Shown: positions 22,043-33,851, counted from the stretch's first letter. The stretch: 64,000 nt of DNA from Ditylenchus dipsaci (GCA_004194705.1 SADC01000064.1:1-64000), one strand, 5' to 3'. A program made the numbers and translations. The notes: generated by a model not told the origin, from the sequence alone.

Positions 22043-24044
22043 TACGATTCTAAAAATGAATAAGGTCTTTTATTTCGAAAAACGTGTTTTTTGTATGTCT
22101 CAGGCATTCAAGTTTAGGAAAATAGTACAGAAATTAAAATTTTAAAACTATTCCGAAACGAATACTTTGACAAATTTTGCTTAAACAGTATAGCTCAGAT
22201 TAAGCCTAAGCTTTATTAAATCTAAAAAAGTCTTTTTTGCCAACTTTTAACTATAAGGATAAATTGTTTTCCTCTTAATTTTAAGGTCAAATTCAAGCAA
22301 ATAATTTGAAAAGAAAACGTTTGGCAAAATGGATTAATATTGTAATAGTCTTTATCAATTAGAATTTTTAAATTTGCATCTAAATCAAGTTTCTCTAAAA
22401 TAAAAAATGGGGTGTCATAGCTTTTAGTAAAAAAATTATATTAAATTTTGAAGTAAATTTTTTGTTGATGGGCAGGGAAAGGGAACAAACGTGGCCAATT
22501 CTAATAGAAAGCCCAATTACAATAAGATGTTTAACATAGTTTCAAATACATGCTTTTTATGCCTCCAGAGTCACTTTTTCGAGTGATTTGTATTTCTGTT
22601 TTGCCATAAAAGTGGCAAATTTGTGTTACACACTGTATTACGAAAGTTTTTTTATCATTGCGATAAGATTTGATAAACTTAGTACTTTTAAGAATAGTAA
22701 CGAGAAGAAATAACAAAAGTAATGGAAAAGTAAAGATAGCCTTTTCAAATGAAAATAATTGATTCGTACCAAAACAATTGCAATTAAAATAAAATAGTTT
22801 TACAGCCTGTCACTTTGCAGATATGAATACATCAAAACTGTGCAGTCCATTACTGTAGGATGTCATAGGTATAATATAATTAATTAATCAATCAAATTTA
22901 AATTCAATTATATATTTCTGTTACGCATTTCAAAAATTCGCGCTCAACTTTTTTTTAAATCATGAAAAAGTATATTCGCTTTAAATTTGTGTCCAAACAC
23001 ACAAAGTGCTTACGCATTTAAAGCTTTTTTAAAAGTGTAGTTTTTTATTTACGACTTTTTAAGATATCTATTCTTGTAGTAAGTTACATGTTTTTAAAGG
23101 AGCATGAAACTTGCGGAATTCGAATTCGCGCAGAACCACCCTTATTTTGTCCAGTATGATTTCGAATTAACTTTTTTATGTGAATTTAAAATTTGAATTC
23201 TATTTATCAGTTAATTTTTAACACGAACTCATATTAAGCAGTTGTAAAGCCATGTAAGTCGGCTAACTCGTGTGATTTAGCGTTGTTAAGCAACGTTGGG
23301 CTCGACTAGTGAACGGCTCTATATTTTGCAAAAATTTTACATTCAAACCGAAAATAATTTGAAAAAGTTATGACAAGATTAGGATGGCCCCGCGCGAATT
23401 CAAAATTCCCCAATTACTGTGCTTATCAAGTTGCGTGGTCTTTTAAGATAAATTTAAAGGGCCATAGCCACGCATTTTGGATTGTCCCGCCAAGTCAAAA
23501 AAATTCGCCTAATTATTGGAAGTTCTGTACGATTTTTCAGCTTGGTTTTTAACAAAACAAGGCCTAGAACTTTAATTTAAAGTATAGTTGTGTTAGAAAT
23601 CAAGTTTAAAAGTCCGTACAGAAGTTCGATGATTAGGAATTTTTTTGAATCGGCGGGGGACAACCGCTGTCGGAGACGGAAATAAACTTTTAAAAAAGAA
23701 AAACTGGTGTGGTTCTTCAACTTTTTTTATCAAAAAACCTATTTATCTCTTCACACCCACTAGTCTTAAAAACGTCAAAAAAACCAATTTTGTAATACAA
23801 TTTGTAATAATAGCACTGTATTTAGCGTTCTACCACGCACTCAGCGAGCTCTTCCTCTGTCTGCTTTCTACGACAGAGTTAGGTCAATAGAAATTTGAAG
23901 AATTCAATCAGACAATATAATAAGCTTTATGTTTAATTACGGGTATAATAAACAACAATTAAAAATGGTAGATATTCATAACAATAATTAAAACCATTTC
24001 ACAACAAGTTACAATAAGCTACACACTTTGATTTTACAATTAGG
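22043..24044. other. Intergenic, foldback element
   Basis: No gene is visible. About 23445-23670 is a foldback element (arms AATTTAAAGGGCCATAGCCA, GCCTAATTATTGGAAGTTCT, AAGTCCGTACAGAAGTTCGA and complements) with a second diverged copy at 39245-39475. 22540-22610 carries TCGAGTGATTTGT, a piece of the GTCTAAGGTA family. Confidence 0.55.
22050..22058 (-). other. Splice acceptor abutting the chromodomain ORF
   Basis: On the minus strand CATTTTTAG ends 7 nt before the start ATG. No upstream coding exon is evident. It fits a trans-splice acceptor, or alternatively the end of a 5' UTR intron. Confidence 0.55.
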
Positions 24045-24433
24045 CAGGGCTTCCAGACCTCTTTTATTTTATTTTATCTTTTATTTATGGGATTTGTCCT
24101 TATTTTAGCACTCCAAATATTATTTTTTTAGAATTTCAATTCGAAATCTTATTTTTTGGGCAGCAAAAGAGCAAAGAGCACTGAATAGAATAGCATACCG
24201 TATGTATTTTAATTAAAGGTCAGTCTCTATTAGAAAGCCACCCCTTTGGTGCCAAAACTAGGGGGATAAACCAAGTTTTGTGCATTTTTAACACAAAGCC
24301 AGAACAAATTTAAGAGGTTGAAAAATAGAAGACCATGGTCTTCTATTAGAATAAATACGGTATGTAAAATACCCTAAAATGTCCTACTTTTGAGCAAATG
24401 TCTTTATTTTTGAAAAAAAGTCTGGGAGCTCGG
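24045..24433. mobile_element. hAT-like MITE at the TANGO2 stop codon
   Basis: Ends CAGGGCTTCCAGAC and GTCTGGGAGCTCGG are inverted with three mismatches. Flanks CAATTAGG (24037-24044) and CAACTAAG (24434-24441) match in 6 of 8 bases. The right flank contains the TANGO2 stop codon, so the element provides the sequence directly after that gene. A TA-flanked MITE is nested inside it at 24198-24360. Assignment is weaker than for the elements with perfect duplications. Confidence 0.6.
24198..24360. mobile_element. TA-flanked MITE (ACCGTAT family), nested
   Basis: Starts CCGTATGTATTTTAATTAAA and ends TCTATTAGAATAAATACGG, with TA on both sides (24196-24197 and 24361-24362). It shares its ends and CTCTATTAGAA words with 24695-24953. 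The palindrome AGAAGACCATGGTCTTCT lies near the right end. Confidence 0.75.
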
Positions 24434-24436
24434 CAA

Positions 24437-27400
24437 CTAAGCAATTATTTGGAACTGTTCTATCGTAGTCTCCCATGCAGCGTCTTCTATGTTGTTTGGA
24501 AATGATATTATCCGCTTTTCGAAGAAGGTTGCCTTGTCGTCTTTATCTACAAGCAGAATGCTGTGGGATCTGAAAAAATTGGATTTTTATACATTTTGTT
24601 TAGATTTATGTCCTTTTTCTACTATCATAAGTCCAAAAATTTGTGCTGAATTTTCTAAGGCTAATTTATTGTCCAAAAAATTTGATACACCTTACCGTAT
24701 ATTCTCTATTAGAAGGCCCGGCCTTCTATTTTTCAACCCTAAAAAAGTCGGAAAAAATTTGAGTCGATTTTGAGATTTTTGCGTGCTCAACCAAAATTTT
24801 AAAAATGGAATCAGGTAAGCTCGTGTTAACTAAGAAAACGCGAAAAACAGATTTGCGAATTTCTTTTTCTAGGCTGATATATAGGTCCTCAAGGGGGCTT
24901 TTATTAGAGAGGGGCCTTCTATTAGAGAGGGCCTTCTAATCGAGAATATACGGTATCTTTTGATATCCTTTTGTATCGCATAAATTCCTTTTTTATTTGG
25001 TATAATATTCTGTGAAAAAAGACTTTAAATATGATTGATCTTCACGCTAAGATCGGGAGCAGTGTTGGTAATTCGGCTCGCTCGAGCAATAAAAATGGTA
25101 GAAATCGCAGAACTTACATGACATATTTCTCCCGAGCTATTTAGATTTCACGCAATAAATTCGGCTCGCATTTTGCTTAAAACATTTTTTTACTTATCCA
25201 GAGCAATAAGGTAGCCAAACTTACTGCTCGCGAGCAATATGTCATGCAAGTTTTGCGATTTGTACCATCTTTTGAGGCTTGAGCGAGCCGAATTTCTAAC
25301 ACTGGTTAGGAGAGATAAAACTAATGTGTAATAAATTTGACATTATGTTTGTTTTGCTATAAATTTGAGGGTCTAAACACATTTAAAATATTATGAGCTA
25401 AGCTCGTGCTAATTTAGCACGAATTATTTCCTCGCGAGCTATATAACTCATAAGCCAAATAGCTCATCAACAGCTAGCATGAGCCTTGCTCCCGATAGAT
25501 GTTACTTTGCTCGAGAGCTATTTGGCTCGCAATTTGCTCGCGTACTTTTTCAAATGCTATCTCTCGCGAGCCAAGTTGCCAACACTGATTGTAAGGCTTG
25601 GTAGGTCATTCCTGATGGAAATTGTGTTCAATCAACTCGACCCTAAGAACCTGCCGAAGTCTATTATAGATACCGAAAAACATGTATTCGGCATGCAACC
25701 TAAAATAATACCGCTTTAAAACTGGGCTAACCTTGTTCCATACCGCCGATCAGGAAACCTTACAAATAATGAGCAGAGATATTTGTAGCCTTCATCATAC
25801 TTCGCCACCGTTTGTTCTTGGATTTGTTCGTCGGGAAATAATCTAGACAACAAATTTCGTATTTCAAAAAGCAATTTTAAACGAAACTAACATAGTATCA
25901 TCTGTGCCGATTTTAAGCAATTCGTCAATCAGATTTTTCTCGCTGCATGTTTCTAAATTTAGTGAATCCAGTGCTTTTTGAAACAGCTTTTCTCCATGAA
26001 CCACTTTTTTAAAAGGGCATGATCGAGGACTATTGCCAAATCCATACACACCTAGATTTAAATAAAAAAGTTTAAGCTTTAAAATGTGTTATAAACGCTT
26101 TACCATCTGGCCAGTACACAGGCTCTACTTTAGGAACAAGCCGATTGGTCAAAGAAGCCAACTGATAAACGCCTTTTTTGTCTCTAAATTATTTAAACTG
26201 TAGATAGAACTATACTTTGGCTTTTGGTTAAGAAAGTTTTGGGAGGGATTTCACATTTGAGAAGGGGGGTTGTTCTGAAATTTGACATAAAAACCCTCAC
26301 TTTTCGAGTCTCTAAAAAAAAATTATTTAACGAGGTAAAAGACTTTTTTTGCAAAGTTGCTCCATGTAAATCCTCCCAGCCAATTGAAATGGTCACATAT
26401 AAATTAGAAGATTTTTTTTCGATTTTGCCTTGGTCCCTCTTTTGGTCTGTGACAGACACAAGCGGGATGAAGGCAAAAATCGAAAAAAAATTATTTTAAT
26501 TTATATGTGACCATTTTTATTCGTTGGGAACGTTTGCACCTTTGCAAGAAAAGTTTTTTTTATCTCGATGAAGAAAAATTTATTGGAGATTCGAAAAAAT
26601 AAGGTTTTTCTGTAAAATTACACTCCGACCACCCCCCCCCCACCAAATGTGATACCCCTTTAGAATTCACGATTTTAATTTTAGATTGACATTTTTTACC
26701 AGGATACTTAAGAAAAACGTATTCGGAAGGAATTCATTATAGTAATAGAGATTTGAAGCCTGGTCTAAAGTAATACTGCTACCTAATGTGCGCTGAAATT
26801 ATGTCTTTTTAACAAACTATCGAACTTGATTCAATCCTAATATAAACCTACTAGCCAGTTTGCCTCAATCCCACGAGCTGATCTTTTTTTTAATAATATT
26901 TTTTTGAACAGAAGTCAATAATTCCATTTTTGAAAACAGCTGAAAATAGGATTGTCGACTTTCGACTTTTAAGTCGAAAGGTCGAAATTTTTAAGGCAGA
27001 TTTTTTTACCGGAGTGTAAATCTGATTTTACAATGTATACCCAACTTTTAGTTCTGAGTATATGTTGTAAAATCAGAACAACATTCCGGTAAAAAAATCT
27101 GCCTTAAAAAATTTCGACCTTTCGACTAAAAAGTCGAAAGTCGACAACCCTAGCTAAAAATAAGTAAAAAACAGCTTAAAAATTTTTCGGAAAATCATCA
27201 TTTTGGGGACCAAGTAAAACTGACTGGGGAGTGTACATTGCTATAGAAAGAGGGATGTATACTACTATTTAACCATCAAAATCACTACCGTATTTGTTTT
27301 AAAATCTCCACAGTGAATTTATTTGTAAAGCCGCTAAAAATCAGAAATAATTTAAGTCGATATTAAGATGTTTGGTTACTCAAGCAACATCCAAAAAAGA

Positions 27401-30162
27401 AAATTGCCACAGCTCGTTAAAGTTAGAAAACACAAAAGACAATCTTTACTTTTGGCTGAGTCTATATTCCCGTGAGTAATCCTATGCCCCCGTAATTAAC
27501 TTTTCACAACGATTTGTTTATTTTATTTTTATAAAAAAGTACATTTCAAGACCCAAAAATTGAAATCCATTGAAGAAATTAGCCTTGGTTGCTAAATCAG
27601 AAGAGTACTCAACAAGGCTAGAAGTGCTTTGTAGAAATTCAGGAACAATAAGTCCTGCAAAAGAGTGTGAATTAAACCAAGAAAAATAAGGGCTGGAGTT
27701 TAGAATGTGACCTTTTTCTAAAAATGGTCAAAATCAGTTTTTTTAGTTGTGTAACATTGTAAAAAATGCTCAGCATTCATTTTTATTGTTGGGAAAGCCA
27801 ATTTTTCAAAAAAAAAAATTTTTGTCGAAAATTGTCAAAAAACGTTATATGTTTTTACCTGCCTGCCTTCGGCAGGCACCCTAATTCAATAGGAAGCCCC
27901 TTTGGGGTACATTGTTCGGGCCAAGGGCTGACCCTTTATACACACCTGCCTGCCTTCGGCAGGCACCCTAATTCAATAGGAAGCCCCTTAATTTCGATAT
28001 GGGGGGGGGAACCGCATAAGTAGATAGATGATAATAATAATAATAATAATAATGTAGATAGAACAATAGAATTTTTTCGTATTGCTGGTTTATTTTTAAC
28101 CCTAACGATGAACACACTATTGCTGTTACTGAAATTCCGGACGAAGATATAAGTGAAATAGCAGAAGACTTTGACCAATAAACATTTCTGTATGTGCATC
28201 TCAAAATACATTGAAAAGCTAAAAGGTAACCAACACTTAGAGTAATTACCAAAAATAGATTTTTCACCAACAATGATGGTATAACGTTTTTTGACAATTT
28301 TCGACAAAAATTTTTTTTTTTTGAAAAATTGGCTTTCCCAACAATAAAAATTAATGCTGAGCATTTTTTACAATGTTACACAACTAAAAAAACTGATTTT
28401 GACTATTTTTAGAAAAAGGTCACATTCTAAACTTTAGCCAAAATAAGACAGCATACCTCGACTTGGCGCTGCATTGTGTAAATACTAAACAACAAATTAA
28501 AAACTTAATACAATGATAAATTGCAATCACACGAGGTTCAGTAATAGATAGCAGAATACCAGCTCGGCCATGTCGATTTACTAAAACTTATGTTTATAGT
28601 AAAGAGATTTATAAAATATATTTTTTTACTTTATTTATTGCATGAAAAATAATCTGCTTTTTTACAGCTGCACCCCACTGACAGTCAAATTTGGCGCTAG
28701 TAGCGAATACACCCCTGCCCCTCCCCCAAAATCTGACCTTATAAAAATCTATTTAACTACTCTTTAAAAAACAAGTTTAGGATTAGCCCTTAGGCTTGGG
28801 GTAGGCCAGCGTACGGAAGTTGTGACTAATAAATTTCTTATGTACCTTTTCTGGGTCTGGGACATTTATATATGTGGGTGCTCTTTACTTAAGTTTTAAA
28901 GGGAAAATTTTCGGAAGAGGTGGGGTGTATTCGTTACTAGAGTCAAAAAATTTTGTTAAAATTGTCAGGAGGCTTGTTCTTGAAGGGTTTTTCACGCTAC
29001 AAGGACTAAGAATTAGGTGGCGTTAGACCGACTGCAGTTTCTCAATATTTTAATATAAATAATCTACGGCAGCTTGAGGTGGCGTTATATTAAGGTTAAC
29101 GCTGTACCGAAGGCGTTGTTTTATAAGGGTGGCTAAATTTTAAAAGTAGACTTTGTTAGCTCACGGAGTTTCAGAAATTTTAAAATAAGTTGTAATTTCA
29201 ATTCTAATTTTGTATAAGATGAGGTACATTTTTCATTTTTAATGACATCCGATACTCCGAACGAAAGCTGAGGGTCTCCTCTTTCAGAAAATACAGATAA
29301 AAATTTTTAAATTTAGGACTGTAGAAAAATAGAAAAAGAAAAGGCTCTATTTTGACCACTGTCAAAATAAGTTGTAATTTCAATTTTTTTCTACTATTTT
29401 AAAGTCTCTGATTTGCAAAATTTGGTCTGTATTTTCTAGAAAGACGAGATCCTCAGCTTTCGTTCGGGGTATTGGGTGCAGTGATGTCAATAATGCCGAA
29501 AAACTGTACTACAGTTGCAAAAACTGTACTACAGTTTAGAACTGTACTACACTTCAAAAACTGTAGTACAGTTTCAAAACTGTAGTACAGTTTAAAATAG
29601 TAGTCAAAACTGTACTACTGTTTTGAAAACAGTACTACTGTTTTCAGAAAACAGTAGTACTGTTTTCAAAACAGTAGTACAGTTTTGACTACTATTTTAA
29701 ACTGTACTACAGTTTTGAAACTGTACTACAGTTTTTAAAGTGTAGTACAGTTCTAAACTGTAGTACAGTTTTTGCAACTGTAGTACAGTTTTTCGGCATT
29801 ATTGACATCACTGATTGGGTGTCATCAAAAATCAAAAATTAAGCTGACCTCAACAAATTAAAATTGATGAAAAAATGCATTTTCAAAATTGTGAAACCCC
29901 ATGAGCTGTATTAAACATTTTATTAAAAAAGAAACCTCCGAACCAAGTTCCCTTCTCTTTAGCTTCTTTGTCTCGACCTAAAAAATATTAAATAATTTAG
30001 ATATTTGTATGCTTAAGATATTTCTACCAGCTAACATCCCATTTCCCAAGAAAGCTTTGATGTAGGTCTGTCAAAGTCTTCATCTCTGTTGTTTAAAACG
30101 ATCAGTTTGTATCTACTCTTTGGAAATTTGCTGCTTTGAAGTGCAATAAAAGTAACGCACAT
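24437..30162 (-). CDS. TANGO2: TANGO2-like NRDE-family protein
   Basis: Exons: 30162-30036, 29977-about 29916, about 29137-29077, about 27641-27555, 26183-26104, 26051-25892, 25842-25732 and 24569-24437 (TAG). The N-terminus is Met-Cys (MCVTFIALQ), as in this family. LNNRDEDFDRP carries the NRDE signature, GTWFG follows, and later blocks (FFNGFQFLGLE, VYGFGNSPRSCPFKKV, RRYGTRSHSILLVDKDDKAT, AAWETTIEQFQ) align along the human TANGO2 order. TANGO2 proteins act in heme and lipid homeostasis and mitochondrial or ER physiology. Their biochemistry is still debated. The junction between exons 3 and 4 is one base out of frame and the conserved Arg-Gly there was not located, so a tiny exon or a base error is possible. 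Large introns carry several MITEs. Confidence 0.9.
24695..24953. mobile_element. TA-flanked MITE (ACCGTAT family)
   Basis: Inverted ends CCGTATATTCTCTATTAGAA and TTCTAATCGAGAATATACGG with TA on both sides (24693-24694 and 24954-24955), 259 bp. GGCCTTCTATTAGAGA words recur inside. It sits in the last intron of the TANGO2-like gene. Partial relatives lie at 12430-12482, 16424-16450, 40497-40515, 42640-42702 and 46144-46170. Confidence 0.85.
25060..25586. repeat. Foldback region of GCTCGCGAGC words
   Basis: CAGTGTTGGTAATTCGGCTC at 25060 is mirrored by GAATTTCTAACACTG near 25290-25304 and again by GCCAAGTTGCCAACACTG near 25569-25586. Between them AGCTATTTGGCTCGC, CTCGCGAGC and complements repeat many times. 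It resembles the self-complementary-word elements elsewhere in the window, perhaps two copies nested, but no clean 8-bp duplication was found. It lies in the last TANGO2 intron. Confidence 0.6.
26228..26660. repeat. Foldback element
   Basis: Arms containing ATGGTCACATATAAATTAGA and TTTTCGATTTTGCC, then GGCAAAAATCGAAAA and AATTTATATGTGACCAT, make an inverted repeat centred near 26445. Outer GATTTCACATTTG and CAAATGTGATACCCC extend it. The overlapping open frames on both strands are artefacts of the symmetry. Boundaries are approximate. Confidence 0.65.
26947..27152. mobile_element. hAT-like MITE, 206 bp, near-complete palindrome
   Basis: Inverted ends TAGGATTGTCGACTTTCGAC and GTCGAAAGTCGACAACCCTA, flanked by GCTGAAAA and GCTAAAAA (7 of 8 identical; 26939-26946 and 27153-27160). 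The arms extend about 80 bp with few mismatches (AAGGCAGATTTTTTTACCGG on the left). CGACTTTTAAGTCG is the self-complementary word. Confidence 0.88.
27691..28439. mobile_element. hAT-like element, 749 bp, about 150-bp terminal inverted repeats
   Basis: Ends GGCTGGAGTTTAGAATGTGA and TCACATTCTAAACTTTAGCC with arms of about 155 bp (27691-27848 and 28276-28439), flanked by a perfect 8-bp duplication, AAAATAAG (27683-27690 and 28440-28447). Inside, a 45-bp segment starting CCTGCCTGCCTTCGGCAGGC occurs twice, at about 27858 and 27946. No transposase. It lies in an intron of the TANGO2-like gene. Confidence 0.9.
28690..28950. repeat. Foldback element (GCTAGTAGCGAATAC family)
   Basis: Left end TTGGCGCTAGTAGCGAATAC and right end GTATTCGTTACTAGAGTCAA are inverted copies. 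Relatives at about 2895-2995 and 34995-35210 share the ends, the C-run and TTAAGTAAAAGT, and the latter also shares GTAGGCCAGCGTACGG. A target duplication was not established. It is intronic in the TANGO2-like gene. Confidence 0.6.
29479..29813. mobile_element. hAT-like MITE, almost perfect 335-bp palindrome
   Basis: Flanked by a perfect 8-bp duplication, ATTGGGTG (29471-29478 and 29814-29821). Ends CAGTGATGTCAATAATGCCG and its exact complement. Both arms are iterated AACTGTACTACAGTT and AACAGTAGTACTGTT words, and the two halves are complementary nearly base for base around a centre near 29646. It lies in an intron of the TANGO2-like gene. Confidence 0.93.
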
Positions 30163-31823
30163 GCTAAAGATTACAATTTTATTACAAAATATTAAATAGT
30201 TATTCCAAAAAATTTTGCAATTGTACATGGCTGCGACCTCGAAATTCTAAAGTAAAGTACATTTTGTGAACTAAAGTGCAATTTGGTTATTTTCGTCAAA
30301 AAAAGTGCCATTTTATTCAGTGCTCATTGAGTTTTGAGCCTCAAAAATTAAAATTTTAAGGTGAAAGCAAGTAAGTTCTAAAGATTTGAGGTCCCAAATA
30401 AAAGACAAATCTTCAAATTAAGTACGTTTCGTTTCCCTGAATTATATAATTATATTATATATATTATAATACAAATTATAAGTTACATAAAACTCATTAT
30501 TTTTTGTTTATAAAAACTTTAAAAAAAGAAAAAATATAGCAAGCATTTAATTAATATTCTTACAAAAATACAAAAGAATCTATAGAAAAATTGGCTATTC
30601 ATCATCAATTCAAAATATTTCTCAGAACGCCAATCACAGAAATAAATATTTTTATTATATCTTAAAGACACAGATAACAAGTGAAAAAACAATATGAATA
30701 TAACACAGATAACAATGTATATCATTAGTTTATGTAACATAAATTTTTAAAAGACGTTTTCTGTAACATTGAAGGAAACCTTGTTACCTCATTTTTTGGC
30801 CCAAGTTTCTTTTTAGATCATCGTGTTCTCTGAACGATTTTGAGCGACCTAAATTTTGGTCGACGTAATTTTTCTTCAAAAAATTTTGAATATGCGCGAA
30901 TTCAAAAAAATTTATGTTAGTCAACTTTTAAGTCTTTTTGTAAGTCAATTTTTTTACTCTGATATACAAACAATATACTATTCGACGCAGAATCGACAGC
31001 GCTTTTATACTATTAAAAAATATTTAGCATGCAAGAAAAAATTTTGAAAAAAATGCCTAAAAAAGAAAAAAAGGCTTGGTTGGTTAGAGATGCGCGCACT
31101 CACTTACCTTAGACATAATTCCGAGCAAGACTCTTGATTAAAAATGCATTTAGAGAGGCTTTTTGCCCAGCTCCAGCAAGAAAAATGTGATAAATCACCC
31201 AAAATGACCTAAAATACCCGAAAAAGACCATTTACCCCTAAGGGGCGGGTGGCAAGTTTTTTTGAAAAAAATTTATTTTTCTTATTCAGAAAGTGTTTAG
31301 AAATGCTTCTCGTATCTTGTTATGCAGAAAAAATGAGTTCGGGGGTGATTTTGGGTCACTTTTCAAAAAATCCGAGTATGGGGGGGGGTGAGGGAGTGGG
31401 AGAACTAAAGAAGTGCCGATTTACTCACGAAAGTGCAATAAGGAAAATGGAATAAGGTCGCCGAAGATTCAAGGCTTTGCCTTGGTCCCCCTGTGGTTTG
31501 AAAAAGTAAATACATAAGATGGACCAAGGCAAAGTCTTGAATGGTATATTGTTTGTATATCGGAAAGAGAAAATTAACTAATAAAACTTCAAAATAAAAG
31601 AAGCACTCTCTTTTTAGAAATTTCTAACATAAAATTTTTCGAATTCGCCCCTATTCAAAATTTCTTGATAAAAAAATTACGTCAACCAAAATTAAAGTTG
31701 CACATAATTGTTCAGGAACACGACGATCTGAAAATAAAGGTTGGTCAAAAAACGAGGTTACAAGCTTCCTTATACTTCTCCAATATTACAGAAAATGTCT
31801 TTTAATATTTATAATATTTATAA
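30163..31823. other. Intergenic between TANGO2-like and HDAC11-like genes
   Basis: Holds a diverged copy of the CAGGGTTCGTAATG family (about 30240-30440) and part of the GTCTAAGGTA family (31085-31170). An imperfect inverted repeat with arms near 30870-31050 and 31550-31690 shares AGTCAATTTTTTTACTCTGA-like sequence. No gene is supported. Confidence 0.5.
30164..30170 (-). other. Splice acceptor abutting the TANGO2-like ORF
   Basis: On the minus strand TCTTTAG ends one base before the ATG of the Met-Cys start. No upstream exon is needed by the family alignment, so it is a candidate trans-splice site. Confidence 0.55.
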
Positions 31824-33851
31824 CTATTTAAGTTGAATCAGCTCTTTTTCGTGCAAATTAAGAATCGAATCAGCCACTGTCTTGGCACTTGCTCGCAAAT
31901 ATCCACCACTTGTCACCATAGCGATTGGAATGGAAAGTTTGCGAGTCATGGCAAACACCTAAAAATTCGCTTCAAGGAAATATTTTGAAATAAATTTAAA
32001 AAATATATAAAAATTTACCATTTCGTCTCTTTTTAAAATTCCCTAAATAAATTGTAAAAACAAGTAGCAAAATATTTTCAAAGGATTAAATCTTACGTCA
32101 GCAGAAATGTTGAGCAAACCTAGTGGATCCCCAACCAGACAGTCCGTACCCGCATTGTAAATTACTAGATCTGGAATAAATTCTTCAAAGGCAGCTTTAA
32201 GATTGCTTGATAGCTGGCGTAAATATTCTTCGTCCATGCTGCCACATATTAGTTTCACACTCCTGTGGATGCCATCTAAACAACTTCAAGCTTTCTCACT
32301 TTACTTTATTGAAATACCTTTAGCTTTGCCATCACGCGGATAAATTTCACAGTTAAACATGTCAAAAATATAAACTGTTGCATCTTCTCTAAAGTCATTT
32401 TCGTGCCCATTTCCCTTAAAAAAAACTTGCAATTTAATAATTTTAGTATCCTTATTAACCTGGTGTGCATCTAAATCTATGATCATCGCCTTTGAAATCC
32501 TCCTTTTTAAAAATAGAAATTGTAGAGCCAGGCTGATGTCTAAAAAATACTTGAGCTAGGCATGTTTTTCACTGGGAAAAAACACAAAAAATACCAGCAT
32601 AAACGCAAAAACCACCGCCATGAGAAGAACTAGCATGATGAAAGCCACCACCAATGTTTATTGCCCAACCACTTTTTAAAGCCAATTCTGCCTGTGAAGA
32701 AATTTATATATTAATTTAAGGAATATGCTTACCGCCAAGACAGTTCCTCCAGTCTGCAACCTGAAATTTCGTGTCTCACATCAAGTTTAAGAGTTCGGAT
32801 AGACCTCATTGGACGTAAAAGTTTACAGTCATAGAAACAGTGAGGGATGAGTGCAACTATCGGCACTTCAACTATCCTGGCTACGTTGACGGAGTTCTTC
32901 AGCGAATGTAAATACTTCTCTGTGTGCACCACTTTTAAATCATGGTTTGATGCCTAAAAATATAAATTTACAGGTGAGGTTAAATTACAAATTTAAGATG
33001 TGTATTTATATGAAATTGGAAAAAAGCTATTTAACAAAAGCTGAAAAAAACTCAATTGCCCGTAGTATTATTCGAAAAGCCTGCTTCTAGCAGCATCGAA
33101 AAAGTTTTCATTCTATTGTCAATATACTATATCTTATTTTGCAATGAATTACTGGAAATGAAGTTAAGGGTGTAAGTTTTCTAGTTTCTTTTGAAATCAA
33201 GTCGTCTAATCGAAAATCCAGAAAAAGGCTCTCACAAATGGCGTTCACGGTCGTGATAAAAGGCTTTTAGATCCCTTTTTTCATCTTGACCTTAGATTAT
33301 GCACTAGAGCATAGCATACAAATAAATTTTTGATGTTTTTAAAACCATGTTTCTCCAAGTATGCTAAGGGCAATAATTTTTTTACAAAACACCAACGCCT
33401 TTAAAAACCCGAAAATTCTCTTAATCAAAACGGTTTTTAGCCATTTAAAATGGTTAACGAATCCTTGCTCAACCGTGTGCAACAAAAAAAGGTTACCTCT
33501 TTTGGGATTACTGTCGCACGGGAAGATAGTTTACCACTTTCTAGAATATGCTTTACCTAATAAAAGAGGAAAGAAACTTCAAAAAGTATACCAAGCAGCT
33601 TATTATGTATATTGCCCCACTTCTTGGCGTCAAATGGATGTAGTCTCTCAAGCCCTAAGCAACTAATATTGTACCCACTGGAAAAGACCACTGGACATTG
33701 TTCTGACTTTAACTGCGCACCCTCTGTTAGTCTGCTGTCTTTTACGTAGCGCTTTTTTTGCCTAAAACATAAAACTCTAGATTGATTATTCTTACAGCTG
33801 AGGTAAGAATACAAACATAAGATTAACATCTTCGTTGACTTTGTCTTCCAT
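31824..33851 (-). CDS. HDAC11: Class IV histone deacetylase (HDAC11-like)
   Basis: Exons: 33851 to about 33795-33812, 33761-33592, 33363-33320, 32953-32805, 32760-32733 (28 nt), 32691-32595, 32539-32460, 32414-32318, 32275-32097, 32042-32019 (24 nt) and 31958-31824 (TAG). Blocks follow human HDAC11 throughout: GLERLHPFDAKKWG, VVHTEKYLHSLK, IPHCFYDCKLLRPMR, LQTGGTVLA, GWAINIGGGFHHASSSHGGG with the catalytic His pair, IIDLDAHQ-GNGHENDF and YNAGTDCLVGDPLG with the zinc ligands, and MVTSGGYLRASAKTVADSIL. The enzyme removes acyl groups from lysine; HDAC11 favours long-chain fatty-acyl groups. All active-site residues appear intact. Introns are mostly 40-80 nt. The end of exon 1 is ambiguous between two donors, and about four residues may be missing between exons 3 and 4. 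Confidence 0.95.

Noticed and set aside
26193..26499. Two overlapping antisense open frames of about 90 codons
   Set aside because: They lie on the arms of one inverted repeat and mirror each other; no splice context or family match.
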